DNA of 64,000 nt from Arthrobacter sp. Leaf141 (GCF_001424565.1 NZ_LMOL01000013.1:329-64328), one strand, 5' to 3'. Positions 26,279 to 35,023 are shown, counted from the stretch's first letter. The notes: generated by a model not told the origin, from the sequence alone. Translations and numbers: made by a program.

Positions 26279-27148
26279 TTACTTCAGGAACTTCGACGTC
26301 CGGCGGTCTGCCAGGATCTTGCCCTTGGTCTGGCACGTGGGGCAGTACTGCAGGGCAGTGTCCGCGAAGGAGACCTCGCGGACGGTGTCCCCGCATACCG
26401 GGCAGGGCAGCCCGGTCCTGGCATGGACCCGCAGGTGGCTTCTTTTGACGTCCTTGAGGTCCTGCGGCGGCTTGCCCCGGGCCTCGGCCAGCGCCGCACC
26501 GAGGATGGTGTGGATGGCAGCGAACAGGGCAGCCACCTCGTCGGCAGCCAGGGACTTGGCGATCGCGAACGGTGAAATGCGCGCGGCATGCAGGATCTCG
26601 TCGCTGTAGGCGTTACCGATCCCGGCAATAATGCCCTGGCTTCGAAGGACCCCCTTGATCTGCTGCGGACTTGCCCGCAGGATCTCCGCAAAGGTGCCGG
26701 CGTCGAACCCTGTACTGAACGGATCCGGCCCCAACGAAGCGATACCCGGCACCTCCTGGGGGTCACGCACCACGTAGACGGCAAGGCTCTTGCGCGTACC
26801 GGCCTCGGTCAGGTCAAAGCCGTGGGGACCGTCCGGACCCTCGAACGCCAGCCGTGCGGCAATGTAGCCCTTGCCCTGCTTCAGCCGGCCGGCTGCGGGG
26901 GAGTCGGTGAAACGGACCCACCCTGCACGGGCCAGGTGGAACACCAGGGACAGGCCACCGGCATCGATGCTGACGAACTTCCCGAACCGGCGCACACCGT
27001 CCACCGTCCGGCCTTCCAGCGCCGTATACGGCGGGTCGGCCGTCTTGAGGACCGCGAACGACACAATCTGCACCGAGGACACCACGGCGCCCCGAAGGTG
27101 CTCGTCCAGGAATCCGGCCAGGCCGGCCACTTCCGGCATCTCCGGCAT
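26279..27148 (-). CDS. Fpg/Nei-family DNA glycosylase
   Basis: A 289-residue base-excision glycosylase/AP lyase. The N-terminus MPEMPEVAG gives the catalytic Pro2 and Glu3 after Met removal, which fixes the start at 27148. A helix-two-turn-helix region (GIIAGIGNAYSDEILHAARI) and a C-terminal zinc finger with CPVCGD and YCPTCQ are present. Fpg removes 8-oxoguanine and Nei removes oxidised pyrimidines; I cannot decide between them. It converges with the ABC-F gene and diverges from gcvH. Confidence 0.92.
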   Translation of the reverse strand: MPEMPEVAGLAGFLDEHLRGAVVSSVQIVSFAVLKTADPPYTALEGRTVDGVRRFGKFVSIDAGGLSLVFHLARAGWVRFTDSPAAGRLKQGKGYIAARLAFEGPDGPHGFDLTEAGTRKSLAVYVVRDPQEVPGIASLGPDPFSTGFDAGTFAEILRASPQQIKGVLRSQGIIAGIGNAYSDEILHAARISPFAIAKSLAADEVAALFAAIHTILGAALAEARGKPPQDLKDVKRSHLRVHARTGLPCPVCGDTVREVSFADTALQYCPTCQTKGKILADRRTSKFLK

Positions 27149-27246
27149 GTCCTACCGGCCCGGTTCCGGGCAGCGGGTGCGGGCGCGTCCACTCATGGGT
27201 CCCATCTTGTCGCAAAAGCCCCGCGAATGCAGCCACCGGATATGCC

Positions 27247-27252
27247 TATACT
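27247..27252 (+). promoter_or_regulatory. Candidate -10 box for gcvH
   Basis: TATACT is a near-consensus -10 located 66 bp before ATG 27318. No convincing -35 is visible at 16-18 bp. I looked for a glycine riboswitch between 27149 and 27317 and saw no tandem aptamer. Confidence 0.45.
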
Positions 27253-27317
27253 TTCACCGGCGGTCCGTTTCAGGGCCGGCGTTGACCTTGGTGTCCGAGC
27301 CGATTGAAAGGCCCCTG

Positions 27318-27704
27318 ATGAGCAACATTCCCGAAGAGCTGTCCTACACCGCCGAACACGAGTGGGTCACCGCTCCCAACGCCGAGGGCGTGGTCCGGGT
27401 AGGCATCACCGACTTCGCGCAGGACGCGCTGGGTGACGTGGTGTATGCCCAACTGCCCGAAGCCGGCACCAAAGTTACGGCGAACGAAGTGGTGGGCGAG
27501 GTTGAATCCACCAAAAGCGTCAGCGACATCTACGCTCCCGTCAGCGGCGAAGTGGTGGCCCGCAACGAGTCGTTGGACAGTGATTCGGCCCTGATCAACA
27601 CCGATCCCTATGGTGACGGCTGGCTCATCGAGGTCAAACTTGCCGAAGCGGACGCCGTTGAGTCGTTGCTCAGTGCATCCGAGTACGAACAGCAGGTAGG
27701 CTAA
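27318..27704 (+). CDS. gcvH: Glycine cleavage system H protein
   Basis: A 128-residue lipoyl carrier. The lipoylated Lys66 lies in VESTKSVSDIYAPVSGEV. ELSYTAEHEWV at the N-terminus is typical. It shuttles the aminomethyl group between P and T proteins, whose genes are not in this window. ATG 27318 follows GAAAGG; the frame is open upstream to 26871, but that part is a shadow. It precedes garA, an order conserved in mycobacteria (Rv1826-Rv1827). Confidence 0.95.
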   Translation: MSNIPEELSYTAEHEWVTAPNAEGVVRVGITDFAQDALGDVVYAQLPEAGTKVTANEVVGEVESTKSVSDIYAPVSGEVVARNESLDSDSALINTDPYGDGWLIEVKLAEADAVESLLSASEYEQQVG

Positions 27705-27861
27705 AGCCAACCGGTAAATCCGGTCCGGCCCCAGCGTTCCAGGCACGGCGTCTCCGCACGTCAGCTACAGGATGGGGTGCCGGAGCCGGACCTGCTGGGC
27801 AGAGCCGGTGGGTAATCGTTGGAAGCGGGCGCGCGCCCGCTGCGGAAATGAGGAGGAATCC

Positions 27862-28338
27862 ATGGCTGGCCACACACAGAACCCTGCCGACGGGGAATAC
27901 GGCACGGGTGCGGCTGGAGCGTCGGAGACCACCTCGATCCATCTCACACCGGTGGCGGACGAGCCCACCATAGCCCCGAAACTCTCCACCGAGGAACGCT
28001 CCTCCGTGGAAGCGCTGCCCGCGTTCTCGGCATTGCTCGTGGCGCACAGCGGCCCCAACGCCGGTGCCCGTTTCCTGCTGGATTCGGACGTCACCACCGC
28101 CGGACGTCACCCGGACGCTGATATTTTCCTTGACGACGTCACGGTCTCCCGGCGGCACGTCGAGTTCCGCCGCACCGCCAAAAGCTTCGAAGTGGTGGAC
28201 CGCAACAGCCTGAACGGCACGTACGTCAACCACGACCGGGTGGACAGTGTGGAGCTCAAGTCCGGCAGCGAAGTCCAGATCGGCAAATTCCGCCTCACCT
28301 TCTACCTGAGCCCTGCCAGCGCTGCAGGCCGCAGCTGA
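27862..28338 (+). CDS. garA: FHA-domain signalling protein GarA/OdhI
   Basis: A 158-residue protein. A flexible N-terminus carries the phosphoacceptor motif ETTS (Glu22-Ser25). The FHA domain (about residues 55-150) has the phosphothreonine-binding residues Arg82 in AGRHPDADIFLDD, Ser97-Arg-Arg-His and Asn118-Gly-Thr. In mycobacteria and corynebacteria the unphosphorylated protein inhibits 2-oxoglutarate dehydrogenase and controls glutamate flux, and PknB/PknG phosphorylation switches it off. ATG 27862 follows AGGAGG. A PASTA kinase gene lies at 45214, and the next genes are the FtsR-like MerR and bfn, exactly as in M. tuberculosis. Confidence 0.95.
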   Translation: MAGHTQNPADGEYGTGAAGASETTSIHLTPVADEPTIAPKLSTEERSSVEALPAFSALLVAHSGPNAGARFLLDSDVTTAGRHPDADIFLDDVTVSRRHVEFRRTAKSFEVVDRNSLNGTYVNHDRVDSVELKSGSEVQIGKFRLTFYLSPASAAGRS

Positions 28339-28355
28339 CCCGGGGACCACTGCCT

Positions 28356-29078
28356 GTGGCAATGGCACAACCCGAACGCCGGGGACCCCAGGTCCTGAAC
28401 ATCGGCGAAGTCCTCGCGCAGCTCAGCGGGGACTTCCCCGGCATGACCGCGTCCAAAATCCGGTTCCTTGAAGAAAAGGGACTTATCAACCCGCGGCGCA
28501 CCCCCGCAGGTTACCGTCAGTATTCCGATGGCGACGTTGAGCGGCTCCGGTTTGTCCTGGCCCTGCAGCGGGACCAGTACCTCCCCCTGAAAGTCATCAA
28601 GGACTACCTTGACGCCATTGACAGGGGAGAGCGGCCGGAAAACCTGCCGCCCGGTGTTGTGGTCTCACCCCGGATCGTCTCCGACGAACTCGCTGCCGAG
28701 CTGCAGAACCGAGGCCGGACCCTGACTGAGGAACAGCTCCGCACCGAATCCGGTGCCAGCGTTCCCCTCCTTCAGTCGCTCCTGAGCTTTGGCCTGATCA
28801 CCCACACCGGTGGCCGGTTCGAGGAACATGCCCTCCAGGTGGCCCGCGCCTGTGTGCAGCTGGAAAGCCACGGGCTCGAACCCCGCCACCTGCGGCCGTT
28901 CCAGGCCGCGGCCGAACGCGAGTTCGGGCTCGTGGAGCGCGTTGTCGCCCCGCTGGCATCCCGGAAGGACGCCGCGTCGCAGGCCCGGGCCGCCGAAGCC
29001 GCCCGCGAAATCAGCGACCTCTGCCTCACCCTCCACCGCGCCCTGGTGCAGGACCACATCTCCCGCATGGACATCTGA
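28356..29078 (+). CDS. ftsR: MerR-family regulator, FtsR/Rv1828 type
   Basis: A 240-residue regulator. The N-terminal MerR winged helix (residues about 17-90) includes ASKIRFLEEKGLINPRRTPAGYRQY. A long C-terminal region lacks Cys metal or thiol sites. The Rv1828/FtsR family regulates ftsZ and itself in corynebacteria, as I recall. The start is GTG 28356, with ATG 28362 as the alternative. It lies 17 bp after garA, and its TGA overlaps the ATG of the nuclease gene (TGATG). Confidence 0.85.
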   Translation: MAMAQPERRGPQVLNIGEVLAQLSGDFPGMTASKIRFLEEKGLINPRRTPAGYRQYSDGDVERLRFVLALQRDQYLPLKVIKDYLDAIDRGERPENLPPGVVVSPRIVSDELAAELQNRGRTLTEEQLRTESGASVPLLQSLLSFGLITHTGGRFEEHALQVARACVQLESHGLEPRHLRPFQAAAEREFGLVERVVAPLASRKDAASQARAAEAAREISDLCLTLHRALVQDHISRMDI

Positions 29079-29581
29079 TGATTGAAGTGGAAATCGTGGG
29101 CGTGCGGATCGAACTGCCCTCCAACCAGCCCCTGGTACTGCTCCGGGAAATCCACGGGGAACGCCACGTACCCATCTGGATCGGCACCCCTGAGGCGAGT
29201 GCCATTGCGCTGGCGCAGCAGGGAGTGGTCCCGCCCCGGCCCATGACCCATGACCTCCTGGTGGACGTGGTGGAATCCCTGGGCCACGCCGTGGTCAGCG
29301 TCAACATCGTTGCCGTTGAGGACAACATCTTCTACGGCCAGCTCCAGTTCGACAATGGGACCACCGTCAGTTCCCGGGCATCGGACGCCCTGGCCGTGGC
29401 GCTCCGGGCGAAATGCCGCATCTGGTGTGCCGACTCCGTGATGGATGAGGCGGGCGTGCGGATCACCGAACACGATGAGGGTGAGGACACCCAGCCGGGA
29501 CCCACCGCCGACGAGGAGCGCGAGCTACGCCGGTTCCGGGAGTTCCTTGACGACGTGGAACCCGAGGATTTCGACAGCTGA
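29078..29581 (+). CDS. Bifunctional nuclease-family protein (DUF151)
   Basis: A 167-residue protein of the BFN family. The core has PLVLLREIHGERHVPIWIG, EASAIALAQQGV, RPMTHDLL and SDALAVALRAKC. Members have been reported to have DNase/RNase activity. The C-terminal 35 residues are acidic. It is translationally coupled to the FtsR-like gene, an order conserved in actinobacteria (Rv1828-Rv1829). The biological role is not settled. Confidence 0.9.
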   Translation: MIEVEIVGVRIELPSNQPLVLLREIHGERHVPIWIGTPEASAIALAQQGVVPPRPMTHDLLVDVVESLGHAVVSVNIVAVEDNIFYGQLQFDNGTTVSSRASDALAVALRAKCRIWCADSVMDEAGVRITEHDEGEDTQPGPTADEERELRRFREFLDDVEPEDFDS

Positions 29582-29588
29582 AGGTCAC

Positions 29589-29612
29589 GTTAAGGTTAAA
29601 GTTGAGGCTGAA
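29589..29612 (+). promoter_or_regulatory. Four tandem hexamers upstream of the second MerR gene
   Basis: GTTAAG, GTTAAA, GTTGAG and GCTGAA follow one another without gaps, consensus G(T/C)T(A/G)A(A/G). They lie about 36 bp upstream of the -35 box at 29648. One of the two flanking MerR proteins could bind here. This is an inference from position. Confidence 0.4.
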
Positions 29613-29647
29613 AGTTTCGACACGCCTGCGCAAAGCCGTCAACGTCT

Positions 29648-29676
29648 TTGACCTTGTGCCCTGCCGGGCCTAACGT
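29648..29676 (+). promoter_or_regulatory. Sigma-70-type promoter for the second MerR gene
   Basis: TTGACC (29648-29653) and TAACGT (29671-29676) are separated by exactly 17 bp. The predicted start is near 29684, giving a leader of about 130 nt before GTG 29815. Confidence 0.7.
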
Positions 29677-29814
29677 CGAAGTATCAAGTTCCCATTGCTT
29701 ACGGCAGCCGGGCAAGTCACACTGGAAAGTGCGCCCTGCGGAAATTACATTCATGGCCTTTGTGCCTGATGACGCTGCAGTTGTTCCCGGGAGCGCACAA
29801 CAAGGAGGATCCAG

Positions 29815-30408
29815 GTGAGTCCCAAAGGCGAATCAGGCGGGCTGAAACAGCCCACTGCCGGCGTTGCTCTGCCCGTCAGCGGAGCCCAGGGACTCCTGTT
29901 CACGGAGGATCTCCCGGTCCTGGACGAGGACGCGGGCTACCGCGGCCCTACGGCGTGCAAGGCCGCTGGCATCACCTACCGCCAGCTGGACTATTGGGCC
30001 CGCACCGGGTTGGTGGAACCCGCTGTCCGAGGCGCCGCCGGCTCCGGTTCCCAGCGCCTTTATGGCTTCCGGGACATCCTGGTCCTGAAAGTGGTCAAGC
30101 GGCTCCTGGACACCGGGGTTTCGCTGCAGCAGATCCGCACAGCGGTGGAACACCTGCGGGAGCGCGGAGTGGAGGACCTGGCCCAGATCACGCTCATGAG
30201 CGACGGCGCCAGCGTCTACGAGTGCACCTCAGCGGACGAAGTCATTGATCTTGTACAGGGCGGCCAGGGGGTGTTCGGCATCGCCGTGGGCCGCGTCTGG
30301 CGTGAGGTGGAAGGCAGTCTCGCTTCCCTTCCCAGCGAACACGCCGCCGAACAGTCCTTTCCCGACGACGAACTGAGTAAACGCCGGGCGGCACGGAAGA
30401 TCAGCTGA
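29815..30408 (+). CDS. MerR-family regulator, Rv1830 type
   Basis: A 197-residue protein with an N-terminal MerR winged helix (ACKAAGITYRQLDYWARTGL, then GSQRLYGFRDILVLKVVKRLLD). No Cys effector site is visible. This second MerR gene after bfn matches Rv1830 by position. GTG 29815 follows AGGAGG. It has its own promoter at 29648 and tandem hexamers further upstream. A bidirectional terminator separates it from the convergent parA-like gene. Confidence 0.88.
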   Translation: MSPKGESGGLKQPTAGVALPVSGAQGLLFTEDLPVLDEDAGYRGPTACKAAGITYRQLDYWARTGLVEPAVRGAAGSGSQRLYGFRDILVLKVVKRLLDTGVSLQQIRTAVEHLRERGVEDLAQITLMSDGASVYECTSADEVIDLVQGGQGVFGIAVGRVWREVEGSLASLPSEHAAEQSFPDDELSKRRAARKIS

Positions 30409-30432
30409 TACCAGGCTGGAACCCGGCCAACC

Positions 30433-30480
30433 AGGCAACGAGAAAGGGCCGCTCATTGGAGCGGCCCTTTCTCGTTGCCT
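30433..30480. terminator. Bidirectional terminator between MerR and ParA-like genes
   Basis: A perfect 22-bp inverted repeat (30433-30454 with 30459-30480) with loop ATTG. The stem has an AAA/TTT block inside. It serves two convergent genes. Confidence 0.85.
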
Positions 30481-30498
30481 GGGTGCAGTGCGGGGTTG

Positions 30499-31317
30499 TC
30501 AGCGCGCGCGGCTCCGCAGGCCGGCTCCTGCTGCCATCAGGTTCGCCAGCAGGTCGTCAAAAAGCAGGGCGGCGGACTTGGCGGAATCACCGGGCCAGTG
30601 GTGCACCGGATGGGCGGCGCCCTGGATCTGCTGCCAGTTGGCCTGCTCCGGAATCCGGGGGCTCAGCAGGAGGTCGCCGAACATTGATTCCATTTCCGCG
30701 AGGCGGTAGGTGTGTTCGGATGACCCGGACCGGACCCGGTTGGCCACGATCCCGGCGGGGGAGAGGTTGGGGGCGAACTCGCGGCGGAAGAGCTGGATGG
30801 CGCGCATGGTGCGTTCCGTTCCGGCCACCGAGAACAGGCCCGGCTCGGCCACCAGGGCCACTTTGTCGCTGGCTGACCAGGCCATCCTGGTCAGGCCGTT
30901 AAGCGACGGCGGGCAATCGATCAGCACCAGCTCGTAGGTCCCGGCGCCGGTCAGCACCGTTGACAGCCTGCGGAGGTCGCGCCGGCCAAGATCAGGCCGG
31001 TCGTAGATGCCCGTATAAGCGGAGCCCACCGCAACATCGAGCACGGCGGGGCCGGCACCGTTGCTCTTGGCCCGGGCGGTCCAGCCGCTGCCCACCACGT
31101 TCTCCGCAAGCCTGGCGCGGCGGGGGCTTTTCAGCATCCGGCCGATGTCCAGCTGGCCGTCCTGCTGGACGCCGAGGGCGGTGGTGGCGTCCGCGTGCGG
31201 ATCAAGGTCCACAACCAGCGTGCGGATGCCCGCGGCCAGGGCCGCAGACGCCAATCCTGTGGTGACGGAAGTCTTACCGACTCCACCCTTAAGGCTGCTG
31301 ATGCTGACTACTTGCAC
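30499..31317 (-). CDS. Orphan ParA/MinD-like ATPase
   Basis: A 272-residue ATPase. Deviant Walker A SLKGGVGKTSVTTGLA at residues about 7-22, LVVDLDPHADATTALG, and Walker B LVLIDCPPSLNGL. GTG 31317 is chosen because the conserved VQVVSISSLKGG start follows; the frame stays open to 31410. No parB or minC neighbour is present. It differs clearly from the scpAB-linked ParA at 16595. It might position a division or envelope component, but its cargo is unknown. Confidence 0.85.
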   Translation of the reverse strand: MQVVSISSLKGGVGKTSVTTGLASAALAAGIRTLVVDLDPHADATTALGVQQDGQLDIGRMLKSPRRARLAENVVGSGWTARAKSNGAGPAVLDVAVGSAYTGIYDRPDLGRRDLRRLSTVLTGAGTYELVLIDCPPSLNGLTRMAWSASDKVALVAEPGLFSVAGTERTMRAIQLFRREFAPNLSPAGIVANRVRSGSSEHTYRLAEMESMFGDLLLSPRIPEQANWQQIQGAAHPVHHWPGDSAKSAALLFDDLLANLMAAGAGLRSRAR

Positions 31318-31620
31318 TGGAAGACCAAAACCTAACGCCGGATGCCGTGTTGGGAGCAGAGATGCTCCGGCGGAGCCGAAGCAGGGCAGCCCTGCTGCCC
31401 CAACCATCATATGTTGACGGCCGGGCTAATCTTGCGTTCAGCAGGCCCCGGGCATGGCACCGGTGCCCATAGCCGGGAGCCGGTACTTTTGGGCCCGGTG
31501 GAAGCGGCGAGGAGATGACGGCGAAATCTGTGACGGTTGCCACAAAGATTTGTGTTTGGCGGCAACGGTCCTAGACACTGTGACCACTCACCGATCCACC
31601 CGCGATGATGCAGGAGAAGT
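31318..31620. other. 303-bp divergent intergenic region, ParA-like gene / pyc
   Basis: It holds the promoters of both divergent genes, but no clear -35/-10 pair is visible. The palindrome CACAAA-ga-TTTGTG is at 31541-31554, enclosed by GTTGCC at 31536-31541 and GGCAAC at 31560-31565. A TAGACA -10-like box is at 31572. No small gene is seen. Confidence 0.5.
31541..31554. promoter_or_regulatory. Palindrome upstream of pyruvate carboxylase
   Basis: CACAAAGATTTGTG is a perfect 6-2-6 dyad located 67 bp before the pyc start codon. It is a likely operator for an unknown regulator and could also form a small hairpin. Confidence 0.4.
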
Positions 31621-34600
31621 ATGTTTTCCAAGATTCTGGTGGCCAACCGCGGCGAAATCGCGATCAGGGCCTTCCGCGCCAGCTACGAGCTGGGCGCCAA
31701 GACCGTTGCTGTGTTTCCCAACGAGGACCGCAACTCGATCCACCGCCAGAAGGCCGATGAGGCCTACCTCATTGGCGAGCAGGGACACCCCGTCCGGGCC
31801 TACCTGGACGTTGCCGAAGTTGTACGGGTGGCCAAGGAGTCCGGTGCGGACGCCATCTACCCCGGCTACGGCTTCCTTTCCGAGAACCCGGACCTGGCCC
31901 GCGCGGCAAAAGAAGCGGGCATCACCTTTGTTGGGCCGCCCGCCGAGGTCCTGGAGCTCGCCGGCAACAAGGTCGCAGCCCTGAAGGCTGCCAAGGAAGC
32001 CGGCGTGCCCGTCCTTAAGTCCAGCGAGCCGTCCAAGGACCTCGACGAACTGATCGCCGCCGCCGACGAAATCGGCTTCCCCATCTTCGCCAAGGCCGTG
32101 GCCGGCGGCGGCGGCCGCGGCATGCGGCGCGTCGACACCCGTGAAGCGCTTCCGGAAGCTCTCCAGGCAGCCATGCGCGAGGCGGACGCCGCATTCGGGG
32201 ACCCCACCATGTTCCTCGAACAGGCAGTCCTGCGGCCCCGCCACATTGAAGTGCAGATCCTCGCGGACGCTGAGGGCAACGTGATGCACCTCTTCGAGCG
32301 TGACTGTTCCATCCAGCGCCGGCACCAGAAGGTCATCGAGATCGCCCCGGCCCCCAACCTGGATGAAGGCATCCGCCAGGCCCTCTACCGGGACGCCGTA
32401 AAATTTGCCCGCGCCCTGAACTACGTCAACGCCGGAACCGTCGAGTTCCTGGTGGACACCGTGGGCGAACGCGCCGGACAGCACGTGTTCATCGAGATGA
32501 ACCCCCGCATCCAGGTGGAGCACACCGTGACGGAGGAAGTCACGGATGTGGACCTGGTCCAGGCCCAGCTGCGGATCGCCGCCGGCGAAACCCTCGCGGA
32601 CCTCGGCCTGTCCCAGGAAACCGTCCAGCTCAAGGGCGCCGCCCTGCAGAGCCGCATCACCACCGAGGACCCGGCCAACGGGTTCCGGCCCGACGTCGGA
32701 AAGATCACCGGTTACCGTTCCGCCGGTGGCGCAGGCGTAAGGCTCGACGGCGGCACCGTCTACTCGGGTGCCGAAATCAGCCCCCATTTCGACTCCATGC
32801 TGGTTAAGCTCACCTGCCGCGGCCGGGACTACCCTGCTGCCGTGGCCCGGGCCCGCCGGGCCCTCGCGGAGTTCCGGATCCGTGGCGTCTCCACCAACAT
32901 TTCGTTCCTGCAGGCGGTGCTGGACGATCCCGACTTCATCGCCGGCAACGTGGCCACCAGCTTCATCGACGAACGCCCGGAGCTCCTGAAGGCCCGCGTC
33001 TCCGCTGACCGCGGCACCAAGCTCCTGACGTGGCTGGCAGATGTGACAGTCAACAAGCCCAACGGCGAACTGAAGGTCCACTCGAACCCGGCAGACAAGC
33101 TTCCCGCCGTCAAGGGCCTGCCGGCGGCACCCGGTTCCCGCCAGAAACTCCAGGAGCTCGGACCCGAGGGGTTCGCCGCGTCGCTGCGGGCGCAAAACGC
33201 CGTCGCCGTCACGGACACCACGTTCCGCGACGCGCACCAGTCGTTGCTGGCCACCCGTGTCCGCACCCGCGACCTGGTGGCAGCCGGACCCGCCGTCACG
33301 GCGCTCCTGCCGGAACTGCTCTCCGTTGAGGCCTGGGGCGGTGCAACCTACGACGTTGCCCTGCGCTTCCTCGGCGAGGACCCCTGGGACCGGCTGGCGG
33401 CCCTGCGCAAGGCGCTGCCCAACGTCTGCCTGCAGATGCTGCTCCGCGGCCGGAACACCGTGGGTTACACCCCGTACCCGGAAGAGGTGACCGAAGCCTT
33501 CGTTAACGAAGCGGCTGCCACCGGCATCGACATCTTCCGGATCTTCGATGCGCTCAATGACGTCAGCCAGATGGCCCCGGCCATCCGCGCCGTCCGGGCC
33601 ACCGGAACCGCCGTGGCCGAAGTGGCACTCTGCTACACCTCGGACATGCTCGACCCGGCGGAGACGCTCTACACGCTTGACTATTACCTGGCCCTGGCGC
33701 AGAAGATCGTCGACGCCGGCGCTCACATCCTCGCCATCAAGGACATGGCCGGCCTGCTGCGCCCTGCCGCCGCAGCCAAACTCGTCACCGCCCTTCGCGA
33801 GCGGTTCGACCTGCCGGTGCACCTGCACACCCACGACACCGCAGGCGGCCAGCTGGCCACGCTCCTGGCGGCCGTGGACGCCGGTGTGGACGCCGTGGAT
33901 GTGGCCTCCGCATCCCTGGCAGGCACCACCAGCCAGCCTTCCGCTTCGGCCCTGGTCGCGGCGCTGGCCCACACGCCCCGCGACACCGGGCTCAGCCTGG
34001 CCGCCGTCAGCTCGCTGGAGCCGTACTGGGAGGCGGTCCGCCGCGTCTACGCCCCGTTCGAATCCGGCCTGCCGGGCCCCACAGGGCGCGTGTACCAGCA
34101 CGAGATCCCCGGCGGCCAGCTCTCCAACCTCCGCCAGCAGGCAATGGCCCTGGGCCTGGGGGAGCGTTTCGAAGCCATCGAGGACATGTACACCGCTGCG
34201 GACCGCATCCTGGGCCGCCTGGTGAAGGTCACGCCGTCGTCCAAGGTGGTCGGTGACCTGGCCCTGCACCTGGTGGGCCTGAACGCCGACCCGGCGGACT
34301 TCAACGAAAACCCGCAGAACTACGACATCCCCGATTCCGTCATTGGCTTCCTGTCCGGCGAACTGGGGGATCCTCCCGGTGGCTGGCCGGAGCCGTTCCG
34401 CACCAAGGCACTCCAGGGCCGGGCCGTGAAGGTCCGGGACGTGGAGCTCAGCGCCGAGGACAGCGCGGCGCTGAAGGCGGATTCCAAAACCCGCCAGCAC
34501 ACGCTGAACCGGCTCCTGTTCGCAGGCCCCACCAAGGACTACCTCAAGAGCGTCGAAACCTTCGGCAACATCTCGGTCCTGGATACCCGCGACTACCTGT

Positions 34601-35016
34601 ACGGGCTGCAGCAGGGCACCGAACACGAGATCACGCTGGAGCGCGGCGTCCGGCTGATCGCTTCCCTCGAAGCAGTCTCGGAGCCGGATGAGAAGGGCAT
34701 GCGCACCGTGATGTGCACCCTCAACGGCCAGTCCCGGCCCGTGGTGGTAAGGGACCGGTCAGTGGTGAGCAACGTCAAGGCTGCCGAGAGGGCAGACCCG
34801 GCCCAGCAGGGCCACGTCGCAGCGCCGTTCGCCGGCGCCGTAACGGTGACCGTGAAGGCCGGTGACACCGTCAGCGCCGGGGATACCGTCGCCACCATCG
34901 AAGCCATGAAGATGGAGGCGTCCATCACGACGCCGGTGGGCGGCACTGTTTCACGGCTCGCCATCTCCGCGGTGGAGCAGGTCCAGGGCGGGGACCTGCT
35001 GCTCGTCATCGCCTAG
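31621..35016 (+). CDS. pyc: Pyruvate carboxylase
   Basis: A 1131-residue single-chain enzyme that makes oxaloacetate from pyruvate, bicarbonate and ATP. The biotin carboxylase domain (about 1-450) has ILVANRGEIAIR, GGGGRGMRR and EMNPRIQVEHTVTE. The carboxyltransferase domain (about 520-1000) has TDTTFRDAHQSLLATR and AIKDMAGLLRP. The C-terminal biotinyl domain has the biotinylated Lys1097 in EAMKMEAS. ATG 31621 follows CAGGAGA. It is monocistronic and ends in a strong terminator. It is anaplerotic, along with dctA uptake of C4 acids. Confidence 0.97.
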   Translation: MFSKILVANRGEIAIRAFRASYELGAKTVAVFPNEDRNSIHRQKADEAYLIGEQGHPVRAYLDVAEVVRVAKESGADAIYPGYGFLSENPDLARAAKEAGITFVGPPAEVLELAGNKVAALKAAKEAGVPVLKSSEPSKDLDELIAAADEIGFPIFAKAVAGGGGRGMRRVDTREALPEALQAAMREADAAFGDPTMFLEQAVLRPRHIEVQILADAEGNVMHLFERDCSIQRRHQKVIEIAPAPNLDEGIRQALYRDAVKFARALNYVNAGTVEFLVDTVGERAGQHVFIEMNPRIQVEHTVTEEVTDVDLVQAQLRIAAGETLADLGLSQETVQLKGAALQSRITTEDPANGFRPDVGKITGYRSAGGAGVRLDGGTVYSGAEISPHFDSMLVKLTCRGRDYPAAVARARRALAEFRIRGVSTNISFLQAVLDDPDFIAGNVATSFIDERPELLKARVSADRGTKLLTWLADVTVNKPNGELKVHSNPADKLPAVKGLPAAPGSRQKLQELGPEGFAASLRAQNAVAVTDTTFRDAHQSLLATRVRTRDLVAAGPAVTALLPELLSVEAWGGATYDVALRFLGEDPWDRLAALRKALPNVCLQMLLRGRNTVGYTPYPEEVTEAFVNEAAATGIDIFRIFDALNDVSQMAPAIRAVRATGTAVAEVALCYTSDMLDPAETLYTLDYYLALAQKIVDAGAHILAIKDMAGLLRPAAAAKLVTALRERFDLPVHLHTHDTAGGQLATLLAAVDAGVDAVDVASASLAGTTSQPSASALVAALAHTPRDTGLSLAAVSSLEPYWEAVRRVYAPFESGLPGPTGRVYQHEIPGGQLSNLRQQAMALGLGERFEAIEDMYTAADRILGRLVKVTPSSKVVGDLALHLVGLNADPADFNENPQNYDIPDSVIGFLSGELGDPPGGWPEPFRTKALQGRAVKVRDVELSAEDSAALKADSKTRQHTLNRLLFAGPTKDYLKSVETFGNISVLDTRDYLYGLQQGTEHEITLERGVRLIASLEAVSEPDEKGMRTVMCTLNGQSRPVVVRDRSVVSNVKAAERADPAQQGHVAAPFAGAVTVTVKAGDTVSAGDTVATIEAMKMEASITTPVGGTVSRLAISAVEQVQGGDLLLVIA

Positions 35017-35023
35017 GCAGCAA

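Noticed and set aside
27149..27317. Glycine riboswitch upstream of gcvH
   Set aside because: No tandem aptamer-like conserved segments are visible; the gap is short with a simple -10 box.
31588..34626. A 1012-codon open frame on the minus strand opposite pyc
   Set aside because: It is antisense to a clearly recognised pyruvate carboxylase, has no domain motifs, and is the expected by-product of high GC third positions.
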